Of a stretch of DNA of 64,000 nucleotides, positions 35,665 to 44,683 are shown piece by piece. Numbering within the stretch: the first letter of the stretch is position 1; each line of letters starts with the position of its first letter. The DNA comes from an uncultured Clostridia bacterium (GTDB lineage: Bacteria > Bacillota > Clostridia > TANB77 > CAG-508): contig CAQZSK010000005.1 in assembly GCA_948934525.1 (NCBI GenBank), forward strand, positions 29,483 through 93,482. Reading direction: 5' to 3'. The notes below the pieces were generated by a model that was given only the letters and a program-made list of their open reading frames with translations, did no database searches and was not told the DNA's origin. The translations under genes were made by a program, and so were the position numbers.

Positions 35665-37164
35665 TTATTGTTGTGTAGAATTAGATTGTGTATTACCATT
35701 TGTTGTATTTGTACTTGTTTGTTGTGTATTATCTGTACTATTCGTATTATTCTGAGTTGTATTATCTACAGTATTATTATTTGCTGTATTAGTATTATTT
35801 GTATTTTGATTCATTTCATTAGATGGAATATTTGGTCTTACATAAGTTTGGATATAAGTAATAACATTCATTATTTGGTCATTATATATCATATAATAAG
35901 TTTCTTCTCCAGCTGAGGTCGTAGAATAAATTGTTTTTAGCGCTATTGGTAATAGATCATTTCCCTCAAAATCTTTCATACCATACAAATTATCTTTTTT
36001 CACTACAATTCCCTTATAATCTGGAATTAGTAAAATATTATTAGTAGTTTGTGTGGTAGAATTTCCAGCTCCTGCACTACAGCCTAAATCTTCATACTCT
36101 ATAGGAAGAATTTCTCTACCATTTTTATCAAAAATTCCCCATAGATTACCTTTTCTAACTGGAATACAATTATCATATAATAAATATTGATTTTTAATAT
36201 TGTTACTATTAAACTTATTTGCATCTATTCCTATTTGGTCATATTCAAGATAAACGATAATACTGCCACCATTATTAATAACTCCTTGTTTATTACTATT
36301 TGTTACTAAATATAAGCCTGCATCTTTATCAATTTGCTTAATCTTATCATAATCTGGACTGATTTTAGTAGTAGCATCATAGGACATAATTCCCATTTTA
36401 CCTTCTACTGTTGTTACAATAAATTCTCTAGTACTTTCTAGATATTTAATACTAGCATATTTTGTACCTAAAACTTCATTCCCTGATAAATCTGATACTC
36501 CATAATTATTATCTGTGTTTCTTACAATTAACCTATTATCTAGCAATGCTTTCTGATTACTAAAATTAGAGCTATCTCCTCCTGCAATTGCAGAGTTTTG
36601 GAAACGTGCTGCATAGAAATTCACTAAATATGGTAATGTATAAATTGTAATTTGCTTTTGTTCTTGGTCATAGTCAAAAGTAATATTAAATGCTCTTTCT
36701 GCTCCCTCTTTTGTAGTATATAGCACTCCATCTATCATTTTAACAGGTTCATTAATTGTAAAATATTCATAATCATTACTATTATTAATTAATTTATATA
36801 TTTTATTTGAATTCATTGTAAAGGATGCTAATTCATTCGTACATTGTACATAACATTTTGTGTTGTCCTCTGCATATTGTTTATAATCTCCACTATAGGA
36901 CTCATATCCCACAAACTGTGCAAAACTACGAATTGGAACATAGATTTTGTCCTCCTGTATAAGCAAAATATCTTTTAATTTTGTATTTGCTTTTCCATCT
37001 ATTGTAATTTTCAATTGGGTAGAATCCCAATAATACATAAAGACAACTAGTCCTATACAGATAAAAAATAGTAATACTAAAATTATTCCTATTATTTTCA
37101 TCCATCTTTTCGCTTTCACTTGGTCGTTGCTTGGTTGATAATTATTACCAATTAAATCATTCAT
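35665..37164 (-). CDS. Membrane-anchored WG-repeat protein with copper-amine-oxidase-like stalk domain
   Basis: 499 residues. An N-terminal helix (IIGIILVLLFFICIGLVVFMYY) precedes a stalk domain typical of copper amine oxidase N-terminal-like modules (KLKDILLIQEDKIYVPIRSFAQFVG), then WG-type repeats (about 210-430: NNYGVSDLSGNEVLG, GKMGIMSYDATTKI, NLWGIFDKNGREILP, NLYGMKDFEGNDLLP). The C-terminus (about 455-499) is a low-complexity Asn/Thr/Gln tail. It is an extracytoplasmic protein of unknown ligand. It precedes tgt on the same strand, separated by repeat copy C. Confidence 0.8.
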   Translation of the reverse strand: MNDLIGNNYQPSNDQVKAKRWMKIIGIILVLLFFICIGLVVFMYYWDSTQLKITIDGKANTKLKDILLIQEDKIYVPIRSFAQFVGYESYSGDYKQYAEDNTKCYVQCTNELASFTMNSNKIYKLINNSNDYEYFTINEPVKMIDGVLYTTKEGAERAFNITFDYDQEQKQITIYTLPYLVNFYAARFQNSAIAGGDSSNFSNQKALLDNRLIVRNTDNNYGVSDLSGNEVLGTKYASIKYLESTREFIVTTVEGKMGIMSYDATTKISPDYDKIKQIDKDAGLYLVTNSNKQGVINNGGSIIVYLEYDQIGIDANKFNSNNIKNQYLLYDNCIPVRKGNLWGIFDKNGREILPIEYEDLGCSAGAGNSTTQTTNNILLIPDYKGIVVKKDNLYGMKDFEGNDLLPIALKTIYSTTSAGEETYYMIYNDQIMNVITYIQTYVRPNIPSNEMNQNTNNTNTANNNTVDNTTQNNTNSTDNTQQTSTNTTNGNTQSNSTQQ

Positions 37165-37179
37165 AGTTTCCTCCTATTT

Positions 37180-37232
37180 TGTCGCACATAGGGACGTTAG
37201 TTTGTGCGACATCTGTCCCCATGTATGACATT
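37180..37232. repeat. GGGGAC hairpin repeat, copy C
   Basis: Short copy: TGTCGCACATAGGGACGTT, GTGCGACA inverted against it, then CTGTCCCC. It fills the gap between the WG-repeat gene and tgt. Confidence 0.65.
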
Positions 37233-38360
37233 TTAACTTTCGTAACCATATTTTTTATAAAACTCATTTTTAAAGTTTTCTAAATTATCGTTCTCTATTT
37301 CTATTCTAACTCTTTCCATCAATTTCGTCAAGAAATATAAATTATGAATAGATAATAATCTATCTCCTAATATTTCCTTTGTCTTGACTAAATGTCTAAG
37401 ATATGCTCTTGTATAATTGCGGCAAGTATAACAATCACACTCTGGATCTAGTGGTCCCCAATCTCTTTCATAAGTTGCATTACGTACTACTACTTTTCCA
37501 TTCCATGTCATTGCTGTTCCATTTCTCGCAATTCTTGTTGGAAGTACACAGTCACACATATCAATTCCGCTAAGTGCCGCTTCTATTAAGTAATCTGGTG
37601 TTCCCACTCCCATTAGATACCTTGGCTTATTTTCTGGCATTAGCGGTGCAGTATAATATAACATTTTTAAGAACTCCTCTTTTGGTTCTCCTACACTAAT
37701 TCCACCAATAGCATATCCTGGAAAATCTAATTCAATTAAATCTTTGGCAGACTGTTGTCTTAAATCTTCATAAAATCCACCTTGAATAATACCGAATAAA
37801 GCCTGCTTATCTGTATTCGTATGTGCTATTTTACAACGTTTTGCCCATCTTGTTGTTCTTTCCATAGACTGTTTAGTGTATTCATAAGTTTCTGGATATT
37901 TCACACATTCATCAAATGACATAATAATGTCAGCTCCAAGTGCTTCTTCAATTTCCATTACTTTTTCAGGTGAGAAGAAATGCTTACTTCCATCTAAATG
38001 AGACTTGAATTCTACCCCTTCTTCTGTAATTGTTCTTAAGTCACTTAAACTAAATACTTGAAAACCACCACAATCTGTTAAAATAGGTCTATCCCATTTC
38101 ATAAAATTATGGAGACCTCCTGCTTCTTTTACTAAATCATGTCCTGGTCTTAAATACAAATGATACGTATTCGATAAAATAATTTGCGCTCCTATTTCTT
38201 TTAATTCTTCTGGTGTCATTGATTTTACTGTTGCTTGCGTACCTACTGGCATAAATACTGGTGTTTGTATATCTCCATGCGGTGTATGTACCACTCCTCG
38301 TCTTGCTCCTGTTTTACTATCTTTATGTAACAATTCATAAGTTACTGCTGGCTTGTCCAT
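37233..38360 (-). CDS. tgt: tRNA-guanine transglycosylase (queuosine)
   Basis: 375 residues. Substrate region DCGGFQVFSLSDLR, catalytic FGIIQGGFYEDLR and GYAIGGISVGEPK, nucleophile Asp in CDCVLPTRIARNG, and zinc ligands CDCYTCRNY with the later His. It exchanges G34 for preQ1 in tRNAs with GUN anticodons. It directly follows queA on the same strand (10-nt gap), so the two queuosine enzymes are co-transcribed. Confidence 0.96.
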   Translation of the reverse strand: MDKPAVTYELLHKDSKTGARRGVVHTPHGDIQTPVFMPVGTQATVKSMTPEELKEIGAQIILSNTYHLYLRPGHDLVKEAGGLHNFMKWDRPILTDCGGFQVFSLSDLRTITEEGVEFKSHLDGSKHFFSPEKVMEIEEALGADIIMSFDECVKYPETYEYTKQSMERTTRWAKRCKIAHTNTDKQALFGIIQGGFYEDLRQQSAKDLIELDFPGYAIGGISVGEPKEEFLKMLYYTAPLMPENKPRYLMGVGTPDYLIEAALSGIDMCDCVLPTRIARNGTAMTWNGKVVVRNATYERDWGPLDPECDCYTCRNYTRAYLRHLVKTKEILGDRLLSIHNLYFLTKLMERVRIEIENDNLENFKNEFYKKYGYES

Positions 38361-38370
38361 TTTTTTCCTC

Positions 38371-39426
38371 CTATTTTATCAGCATTGCATCTCCAAAACT
38401 AAAGAAACGATATTTTTCTTTCACTGCCTCTTCATATGCTTTCATAATGAAATCTTTTCCTGCTAGTGTTGATACTAACATAATTAAAGTAGACTCTGGC
38501 AAATGAAAGTTAGTAATTAAACCATCTAAGCATTTAAACTTATATCCTGGATAAATAAAAATATTCGTATCACCTTCTATTTCTTTTACCATACCATTTT
38601 CATCAGCTATGGATTCTAATACTCTACAAGAAGTAGTTCCTACTGCGATGACTCTATGCCCTTCACGTTTTGCCTTGTTAATTTTCTCGACATCTTCTTG
38701 TTTAATATAGAAATGTTCTGAATGCATATCATGATCTTCTATATTTTCTACTTTTACTGGTCTAAAAGTTCCTATTCCAACATGTAAGGTAACATTTGCA
38801 ATCTCTACTCCTTTAGCTTTGATTTTTTCTAATAATTCATCTGTAAAATGTAGTCCTGCTGTTGGCGCAGCTGCTGAACCTTCATATTTAGCATATACTG
38901 TCTGATATCTATCTTTTTCTTTTAATTTTTCATGAATATATGGTGGTAATGGCATTAAGCCTATTTCATTTAAAATTTCATTAAATATACCATCATATTC
39001 AAATCTTACTTTTCTGTTTCCACCTTCTAATTGTTCCAAAATTTCTGCTTTTAATAGAACTCTAGGATTATTACTTTTCTCTAGCAATCCTTCTCCAAAG
39101 ACTACTTTTGTTCCTGACATTAACTTTCGCCCAGGCTTTACCATAACTTCCCAAATGTCGCCTTCTTGTCGGCGTAATAGTAGAAATTCCACATGTGCAC
39201 CAGTTTCTTCTTTTACACCATATAAACGAGCTGGGATAACTTTTGTATTATTCCTAACTAAACAATCTCCTGGTTTTAAATAATCAATAATATCTTTAAA
39301 TACTTTATGTTCTATAGACTTTTGTTTTCTATCTAGCACCATTAGCCTTGATTGATCTCTGTCTTTAATTGGCACTTGTGCAATTAATTCCTTTGGTAAG
39401 TCATAATTAAAATCTGATACTTTCAT
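38371..39426 (-). CDS. queA: S-adenosylmethionine:tRNA ribosyltransferase-isomerase
   Basis: 351 residues. QueA hallmarks: FNYDLPKELIAQVP at the start, LMVLDRKQ, YGVKEETGAHVEFLLLRR, SAAAPTAGLHFTDELL, THVGIGTFRPV-type (LHVGIGTFRPVK) and FHLPESTLIMLVSTLAG. It transfers the ribosyl part of SAM to preQ1-tRNA. Length is standard. It lies directly upstream of tgt. Confidence 0.96.
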   Translation of the reverse strand: MKVSDFNYDLPKELIAQVPIKDRDQSRLMVLDRKQKSIEHKVFKDIIDYLKPGDCLVRNNTKVIPARLYGVKEETGAHVEFLLLRRQEGDIWEVMVKPGRKLMSGTKVVFGEGLLEKSNNPRVLLKAEILEQLEGGNRKVRFEYDGIFNEILNEIGLMPLPPYIHEKLKEKDRYQTVYAKYEGSAAAPTAGLHFTDELLEKIKAKGVEIANVTLHVGIGTFRPVKVENIEDHDMHSEHFYIKQEDVEKINKAKREGHRVIAVGTTSCRVLESIADENGMVKEIEGDTNIFIYPGYKFKCLDGLITNFHLPESTLIMLVSTLAGKDFIMKAYEEAVKEKYRFFSFGDAMLIK

Positions 39427-39460
39427 TTTTATTCCTCATTATATTTCATATTTTCTTAAA

Positions 39461-40829
39461 CTACTCTTGTTCTATAACTTGTTCCTTATAGCTAGTAAAT
39501 AATTTACCAATTCTATCTGCAATACTACGAATTACTTCAATAAAGTTTTTTGGCTCTTGAAAAAACTTCAATTCTCTACTATATCTAAAATTACTTTCAT
39601 GTGTTGGCTTATATGTAAATATTTCTGGTGGTAACCCTATCTTTTGTCCATCACTATTAATTTCCTGATTCATATAAGCAATATACCATTTCTTCTGCCC
39701 CTCTAGTCTTTCTTCTTGATACCCATATTTTGTATAATCATGTAAGGCTGGCACCTTATATCCATATTCTTCTGCATTTCTTTCCAATGTGTGTAAAAAT
39801 TCATGAATATATACTTCTTCTGGGAAAGTATTAATACGATAATGATACTTATAGGCATAGTTATTTTCGCTATCTGGTAAACGAATATTAGAATATCCTA
39901 TTCCGAAATATTGCATACCTCCAAGTCCTATCCAATCATTAGTTAAAGTATTACTTCCTTTTTGAATATTTGCCATTCTAATTCCTATGTAAATATGGTC
40001 ATATTCATTTTGTTTTACATATTCCTGAATATATTCATATACATCTTCTACCGAAACATAGTACCCATTATCTTCATCATAAGAAAGCGACTTAATAGGC
40101 TCATTAATAATATGCATATCATAAGTAACAGTCATCTTATTTTTGCTCATTGTCTTTATGGATGTTTGAAATCTAGCCATATCATCTTTTAAATCTTGAA
40201 TATCACTGTTAGACATCTTTAAACTAACATGTTCTTGCTTTCCTTTTACCTCTACATCTACATCAATTTCTGGAAAAATAAAGCATACAAACTTCCAATT
40301 TTTATCTTTGCTGACTACTCCCTCTTCAATTTTAAAATCAGAAAACCAAGCAATTCCTTTTGACTTTTCTTCATAGCCTCCTAAGCGAAAACTGACATCC
40401 ACTTCTTTTCTATTTTTAGAATTAAATAAAAATGTCACTTCTTGCCAGTCTTTCGTCCCTGTTACTGCAATAGATCGCTCTGTTGTTCCTGCAATAGAAA
40501 TATGTGCACCTCCTGATTTTGTATCATTTTCATTGACAACATTTTCTACTTTTATCTTACAAGTTACCTTATATGGTGTATTCGGTGTTACAGAAATAGT
40601 TTCATAAAACATAGCGTCATTATAATCTGTATTTTCTAGTTTATAACTATCCATTTCAGAGCATTTTATTTCTCGGTCACGTACAAAAGTAGTTTTTTCT
40701 CTTTCGCGTACACTTTTAACAAAATTATTATAATTATATTTTCTATAAATAACAGTCATAGCAATAATGGTAGTTACCATTATTGCTATTGATAGAATAT
40801 TTTTTGCTATTCCTCTTCCGTTTTTTCAT
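39461..40829 (-). CDS. Secreted zinc-metalloprotease-like protein, read through a +1 shift at CGG 40820
   Basis: 455 residues from ATG 40829, which has AAGGGGAT upstream, if one +1 shift occurs at codon 4. Zero frame gives MKKRKRNSKKY and soon stops. Dropping the C gives MKK-G-RGIAKNILSIAIMVTTI, a basic plus hydrophobic anchor, continuous with the long ORF. An internal ATG at 40780 would lack both ribosome site and half the anchor. The middle holds a carbohydrate-binding-like beta domain (about 55-165). The C-terminal part has EEVYIHEFLHTLERNAEEYG, an HExxH zinc motif. The length of 1369 nt is 3n+1. Substrate unknown; placed after the ileS operon and before queA. Confidence 0.8.
40817..40820 (-). 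other. +1 frameshift site CGGA at codon 4 of the zinc-protease-like gene
   Basis: Zero frame ATG AAA AAA CGG AAG; +1 frame AAA (C) GGA AGA. It joins the ribosome site and start codon to the long downstream frame. Confidence 0.82.
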
Positions 40830-40858
40830 ATCTATCCCCTTTAAACAAATTCTACTGT

Positions 40859-43627
40859 TTAATGAATTGCCTTGCTACATCTATGACAAATAGTTGGATT
40901 TTCTTTGTCTTCTCCTACTGTTGTAGAATATTTCCAACATCTTTCACATTTTTCTCCTTCTGCTACCTCCACTTTTACTGCCAACTTTTCTGTTTGGTCT
41001 GTTGGTTTTTCTTCAACTTGTAAATCAGATACAATAAATACTGTTTCTAATTGTTCTTGATTTGCTTTTAAGAAAGCATATTCCTTTTCATCTGCTAATA
41101 ATGTCACTTTTGCATTTAAAGAATGACCAATTATCTTTTCAGCTCTTGCTACTTCTAACTCTTTTGCCACCATTTCTTTTAATTCTAAAATATGATTCCA
41201 TTTTTCTTCTATTTCATGGTTTTCATACTCTGACTTCATTTCTGGCCAATAATTTAGCATAACGCTTTCTGTGTTCTCATCTTTTTTATGTGGCATATAG
41301 CTCCAAATTTCTTCAGTAGTATAGCAAATCATTGGTGCTAACATTTTTACTAAGCTATCTAAAATAATGTACATAGCAGTTTGTGCTGATTTTCTTTCTA
41401 CTGAATCTGGTTTTGAAGTATATAATCTATCTTTAATAATATCTAAATAGAAATTACTCATATCTGATACACAGAATTGATTAACATCATGATATACCAT
41501 ATGGAAATTAAAGTCTTCATAGTTTTGTGTGCAATTCTTAACTAGTTGATACAATCTAAGCATTGCCCATTTATCAATTTCAAGCATATCCATATAACTT
41601 ACTTGTTTTTCTGGATCAAAGTCTGCAATATTTCCTAAGATATATCTTGCTGTATTTCTAATTTTTCTATATGCCTCACTAATTTGCTTTAAGATATCTC
41701 TTGAAATACTAATATCTGTTTTAAAGTCAGAAGCTAATACCCAAAGTCTTAAAATATCAGCACCATACTCTTTAATAATATCTTGTGGGCTAATTCCATT
41801 TCCTAATGATTTAGACATCTTTCTTCCATCTTCATCAATAACCCAACCATGTGTCAAAATTGCTTTATATGGAGATACACCTTGTGTTGCAACTGATGTT
41901 AATAATGATGATTGGAACCATCCTCTATATTGATCATGCCCTTCTAAGTATAGGTCTGCTGGATAATCAATTCCTCTTTCTACTAATACTGCTTGGTGTG
42001 AAGATCCAGAATCAAACCATACATCCATAATATCTGTTTCTTTCTTAAATTCATGACTTCCACAATGAGAACAGGTTGCGCCTTCTATCATTAAATCTTT
42101 TTCATCTAAGTCATACCAGGCATTTGAACCTTTTTCTCTAAAAATCTTTTGGATTTTTTCAAAGCCTTCTTTTGTGGCATATTCTTCACCACATTCTTTG
42201 CAATAGAAAATTGGAATTGGCACACCCCAAGTACGTTGTCTAGAAATACACCAGTCATTTCTATCTTTTACCATGCTAGCAATTCTTTCTTCTCCCCAAC
42301 TTGGTGTCCATTTTACTGTTTTGATAGCTTCTAATGTTTCATTTCTAAATCCATCAACTGATGCAAACCATTGATCTGTTGCTCTAATAATGATTGGATT
42401 TTTACATCTCCAACAATGTGGATAAGAGTGACTAATTTTTTCTGTTGCTAATAAATATCCATTGTCTTGTAACCAATTAGTTATGACTTTGTTAGATTCT
42501 TCGCAAGACAATCCTGCAAATCTTCCTGCTTTTTCTGTTTGATATCCTTTTCCATCCACACATACAATAATTTCTAGTCCATTTTTTAGTCCACATAAAT
42601 AATCCTCTTTACCATAACTAGGTGCTGTATGAACTGCACCTGTACCTGTTTCTAGTTCTACAGCTACAGTATCTTCACTTCCAATAACAACTTTAGATGT
42701 TCTTTCTGCAAATGGATGCTGACATAAAATTCCTTCTAGTTCTGCTCCTTCTACTGTTTTAATGGTTTTGTAATCTGCTATACCTGCTGTTTCCATAACT
42801 CTTGCTACTTCTGATGTTGCTATAACTAGCTTTTCTGTTCCTGTGTCAATAACACTGTATTCAAATTCTCCTCCAACAGTAATACCAGTATTTCCTGGTA
42901 ATGTCCAAGGTGTTGTTGTCCAGATTACAATTTTCATATCATTATCTAATACGCCTTTTCCCTCTACTACTGGAAATTTTACGTAAATAGATATATTATC
43001 TACATCTTTGTATTCAATTTCAGCTTCTGCTAGTGCTGTTTCACAGTCTGTACACCAATATACTGGCTTTAATCCTTTATATATATATCCTTTTTGGTAC
43101 ATATCTGCAAACACACCAATTTGTCTTGCCTCAAATTCTGGTTCTAAAGTAATATATGGATGCTCCCAATCTCCTAATACACCTAGTCTCTTAAATCCAT
43201 CTGATTGTTTATCTACATATTCTAAAGCAAAGTCATGGCAAATATCTCTGAATTTAGAAATACTCATTTCTTCACGTTTAATACCTAATTTTTGAATTGC
43301 TTTTTTCTCTGTTGGAAGCCCATGTGTATCATATCCTGGTACATATGGAGTGTAATACCCTTGTAAGTTTTTAAAACGTACAATCGTATCTTTTAATACT
43401 TTATTTAAAGCATGACCCATGTGGATTTCTCCATTGGCATATGGAGGTCCATCATGTAATATATATGATTTTTTCCCTTCATTCTTTTTTAACATTTTTT
43501 GATACAATTCATTGTCCAAAATAGCTTCTTTAATTTTTGGCTCTTTTTCTGGCAAATTCCCTCTCATTGGAAATTCTGTGTTTGGTAAATTTAGTGTTTG
43601 TCCATAGTCTTTCTTTTCTTCTGACAT
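40859..43627 (-). CDS. ileS: Isoleucyl-tRNA synthetase
   Basis: 922 residues from ATG 43627, chosen because GAGGGGG lies just upstream; an upstream in-frame ATG lies inside the T-box leader. Class I features: PPYANGEIHMGHALN (HIGH-like), the editing domain (TTPWTLPGNTGI), KMSKSLGN, and a C-terminal zinc module CERCWKYS...CHRC. It charges tRNA-Ile. Regulated by an Ile T-box. No in-frame CGG. Confidence 0.97.
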   Translation of the reverse strand: MSEEKKDYGQTLNLPNTEFPMRGNLPEKEPKIKEAILDNELYQKMLKKNEGKKSYILHDGPPYANGEIHMGHALNKVLKDTIVRFKNLQGYYTPYVPGYDTHGLPTEKKAIQKLGIKREEMSISKFRDICHDFALEYVDKQSDGFKRLGVLGDWEHPYITLEPEFEARQIGVFADMYQKGYIYKGLKPVYWCTDCETALAEAEIEYKDVDNISIYVKFPVVEGKGVLDNDMKIVIWTTTPWTLPGNTGITVGGEFEYSVIDTGTEKLVIATSEVARVMETAGIADYKTIKTVEGAELEGILCQHPFAERTSKVVIGSEDTVAVELETGTGAVHTAPSYGKEDYLCGLKNGLEIIVCVDGKGYQTEKAGRFAGLSCEESNKVITNWLQDNGYLLATEKISHSYPHCWRCKNPIIIRATDQWFASVDGFRNETLEAIKTVKWTPSWGEERIASMVKDRNDWCISRQRTWGVPIPIFYCKECGEEYATKEGFEKIQKIFREKGSNAWYDLDEKDLMIEGATCSHCGSHEFKKETDIMDVWFDSGSSHQAVLVERGIDYPADLYLEGHDQYRGWFQSSLLTSVATQGVSPYKAILTHGWVIDEDGRKMSKSLGNGISPQDIIKEYGADILRLWVLASDFKTDISISRDILKQISEAYRKIRNTARYILGNIADFDPEKQVSYMDMLEIDKWAMLRLYQLVKNCTQNYEDFNFHMVYHDVNQFCVSDMSNFYLDIIKDRLYTSKPDSVERKSAQTAMYIILDSLVKMLAPMICYTTEEIWSYMPHKKDENTESVMLNYWPEMKSEYENHEIEEKWNHILELKEMVAKELEVARAEKIIGHSLNAKVTLLADEKEYAFLKANQEQLETVFIVSDLQVEEKPTDQTEKLAVKVEVAEGEKCERCWKYSTTVGEDKENPTICHRCSKAIH

Positions 43628-43650
43628 GATTAATTCCCCCTCTATCAATA

Positions 43651-43910
43651 AAAGCCATTTCATCCTACTTACTTTAGGACGAAATGGCTTCAAATTTTCC
43701 GTGGTACCACCTAACTTAAAAGAATACATATTCTTTTCACTCATTTTCTTTTAACGCAAGAATTACGATTGAATTTACTGTTTTTCAATTCAATAGCTAA
43801 AAGGTGATAACAATAAGCTTCTTTCCTGCCAAACTCTCAGCAACGTATTTGGCTCTCTGTTAGGCTTTTTACTTTATTGTGTTGTCCTTTATGATCGCTT
43901 TTTTTCTATG
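43651..43910 (-). promoter_or_regulatory. T-box riboswitch of ileS
   Basis: T-box core AGGTGGTACCACGG (43699-43712) precedes a strong terminator stem AAGCCATTTCGTCCTA / TAGGATGAAATGGCTT (43651-43690) with a T-rich tail. The specifier in stem I reads ATC (43806-43808, Ile) followed by ACC. ileS lies just downstream. Confidence 0.92.
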
Positions 43911-43916
43911 GCATTT

Positions 43917-43945
43917 AGTGTATCACTTTTTTCTTTATTTTTCAA
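43917..43945 (-). promoter_or_regulatory. Promoter of the ileS T-box transcript
   Basis: TTGAAA (43940-43945), 17-nt spacer, TACACT (43917-43922) on the minus strand. Confidence 0.75.
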
Positions 43946-44007
43946 GTATTTCCATTAATATTTATACAATTTTCATTCTAACTGTGAAACATTTTTCCAT
44001 ACATAAA

Positions 44008-44028
44008 GCACACCAAAATTTGGTGTGC
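44008..44028 (-). terminator. Terminator after the orphan gene at 44060
   Basis: Palindrome GCACACCAAA / TTTGGTGTGC followed by T-rich sequence. Confidence 0.75.
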
Positions 44029-44059
44029 CTTATGTTTTCATTTGGAACCCTATAAGCTT

Positions 44060-44461
44060 TCAGAAACCAATAGCATTTAATACCTCAGAAAATCGTGAAG
44101 ACAATATAAGCCTTATCAATTGTTCTACATCATCATTGGCCTTTAGCTTTTCCATCTCGTGAACGAAATTTTGTACTTGTATTATCTCCCATAGCTCCTG
44201 CTCTTTCTTAATCTCCTCTGTATGGATTTCTAATTTCTTGTTGCTGCTTTGATATTCTTCAAGTCTTTCTTCCTTTTGTACCCATGCAATAATAAATTCC
44301 ATACCTGCATCCAACAGGCCTATCATTTTTCTTTTTTTCTCTATAGCCGCAACAAACTGTACTGGGTTGTCCCTCATAGATACGATACAACTTCCCAGTT
44401 CTTTCTCTCTTAGCCATTCCAGCCAAGACCGTACTGCATCCTTTTTTCTTTCTTCGCTCAT
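44060..44461 (-). CDS. Orphan helical protein with foreign composition; contains an in-frame CGG
   Basis: 133 residues from ATG 44461, with GGAGAGG at normal distance; an earlier in-frame ATG overlaps that ribosome site. It is a charged, largely helical protein (KKLEIHTEEIKKEQELWEII) with no recognised family and no signal peptide. Codons are more G+C-rich than flanking genes (CTG, GGC, ATC). It has its own consensus promoter (44566-44594) and terminator. CGG at 44431 (GTA CGG TCT) reads as Arg here; a +1 shift would end the protein six codons later. It is the sole in-frame CGG not explained by a shift in the window, which fits recent acquisition. Confidence 0.6.
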   Translation of the reverse strand: MSEERKKDAVRSWLEWLREKELGSCIVSMRDNPVQFVAAIEKKRKMIGLLDAGMEFIIAWVQKEERLEEYQSSNKKLEIHTEEIKKEQELWEIIQVQNFVHEMEKLKANDDVEQLIRLILSSRFSEVLNAIGF

Positions 44462-44565
44462 GTAGATGTTCCTCTCCTTCTGCATTCACTAATTGCTGTT
44501 TTTTATTAAGTTGATTTCCTCTCCAACATATTTATATTAGAGATTATCTGCAACCTTGTCTTTTT

Positions 44566-44594
44566 ATTATAACAAATCTATGTTATTATGTCAA
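44566..44594 (-). promoter_or_regulatory. Consensus promoter of the orphan gene at 44060
   Basis: TTGACA (44589-44594), 17-nt spacer, TATAAT (44566-44571) on the minus strand. Confidence 0.85.
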
Positions 44595-44644
44595 AGTAAA
44601 TCCAACTTTGTTTTTCTTAAATCAAACAGTTTTATTAAAAATTA

Positions 44645-44671
44645 AATAGAGAGTTAAAAAAACTCTCTATT
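44645..44671 (-). terminator. Terminator after clpX
   Basis: 11-bp stem AATAGAGAGTT / AACTCTCTATT with a short loop, followed by T-rich sequence on the minus strand. Confidence 0.8.
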
Positions 44672-44683
44672 CTTCATTTATAA

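Noticed and set aside
40830..40860. preQ1 riboswitch for the tgt/queA genes
   Set aside because: No compact pseudoknot motif was seen before queA or in the nearby gap.
44259..44489. 76-codon ORF overlapping the orphan gene
   Set aside because: Other frame of the same region; the 133-residue frame has the ribosome site and more protein-like sequence.
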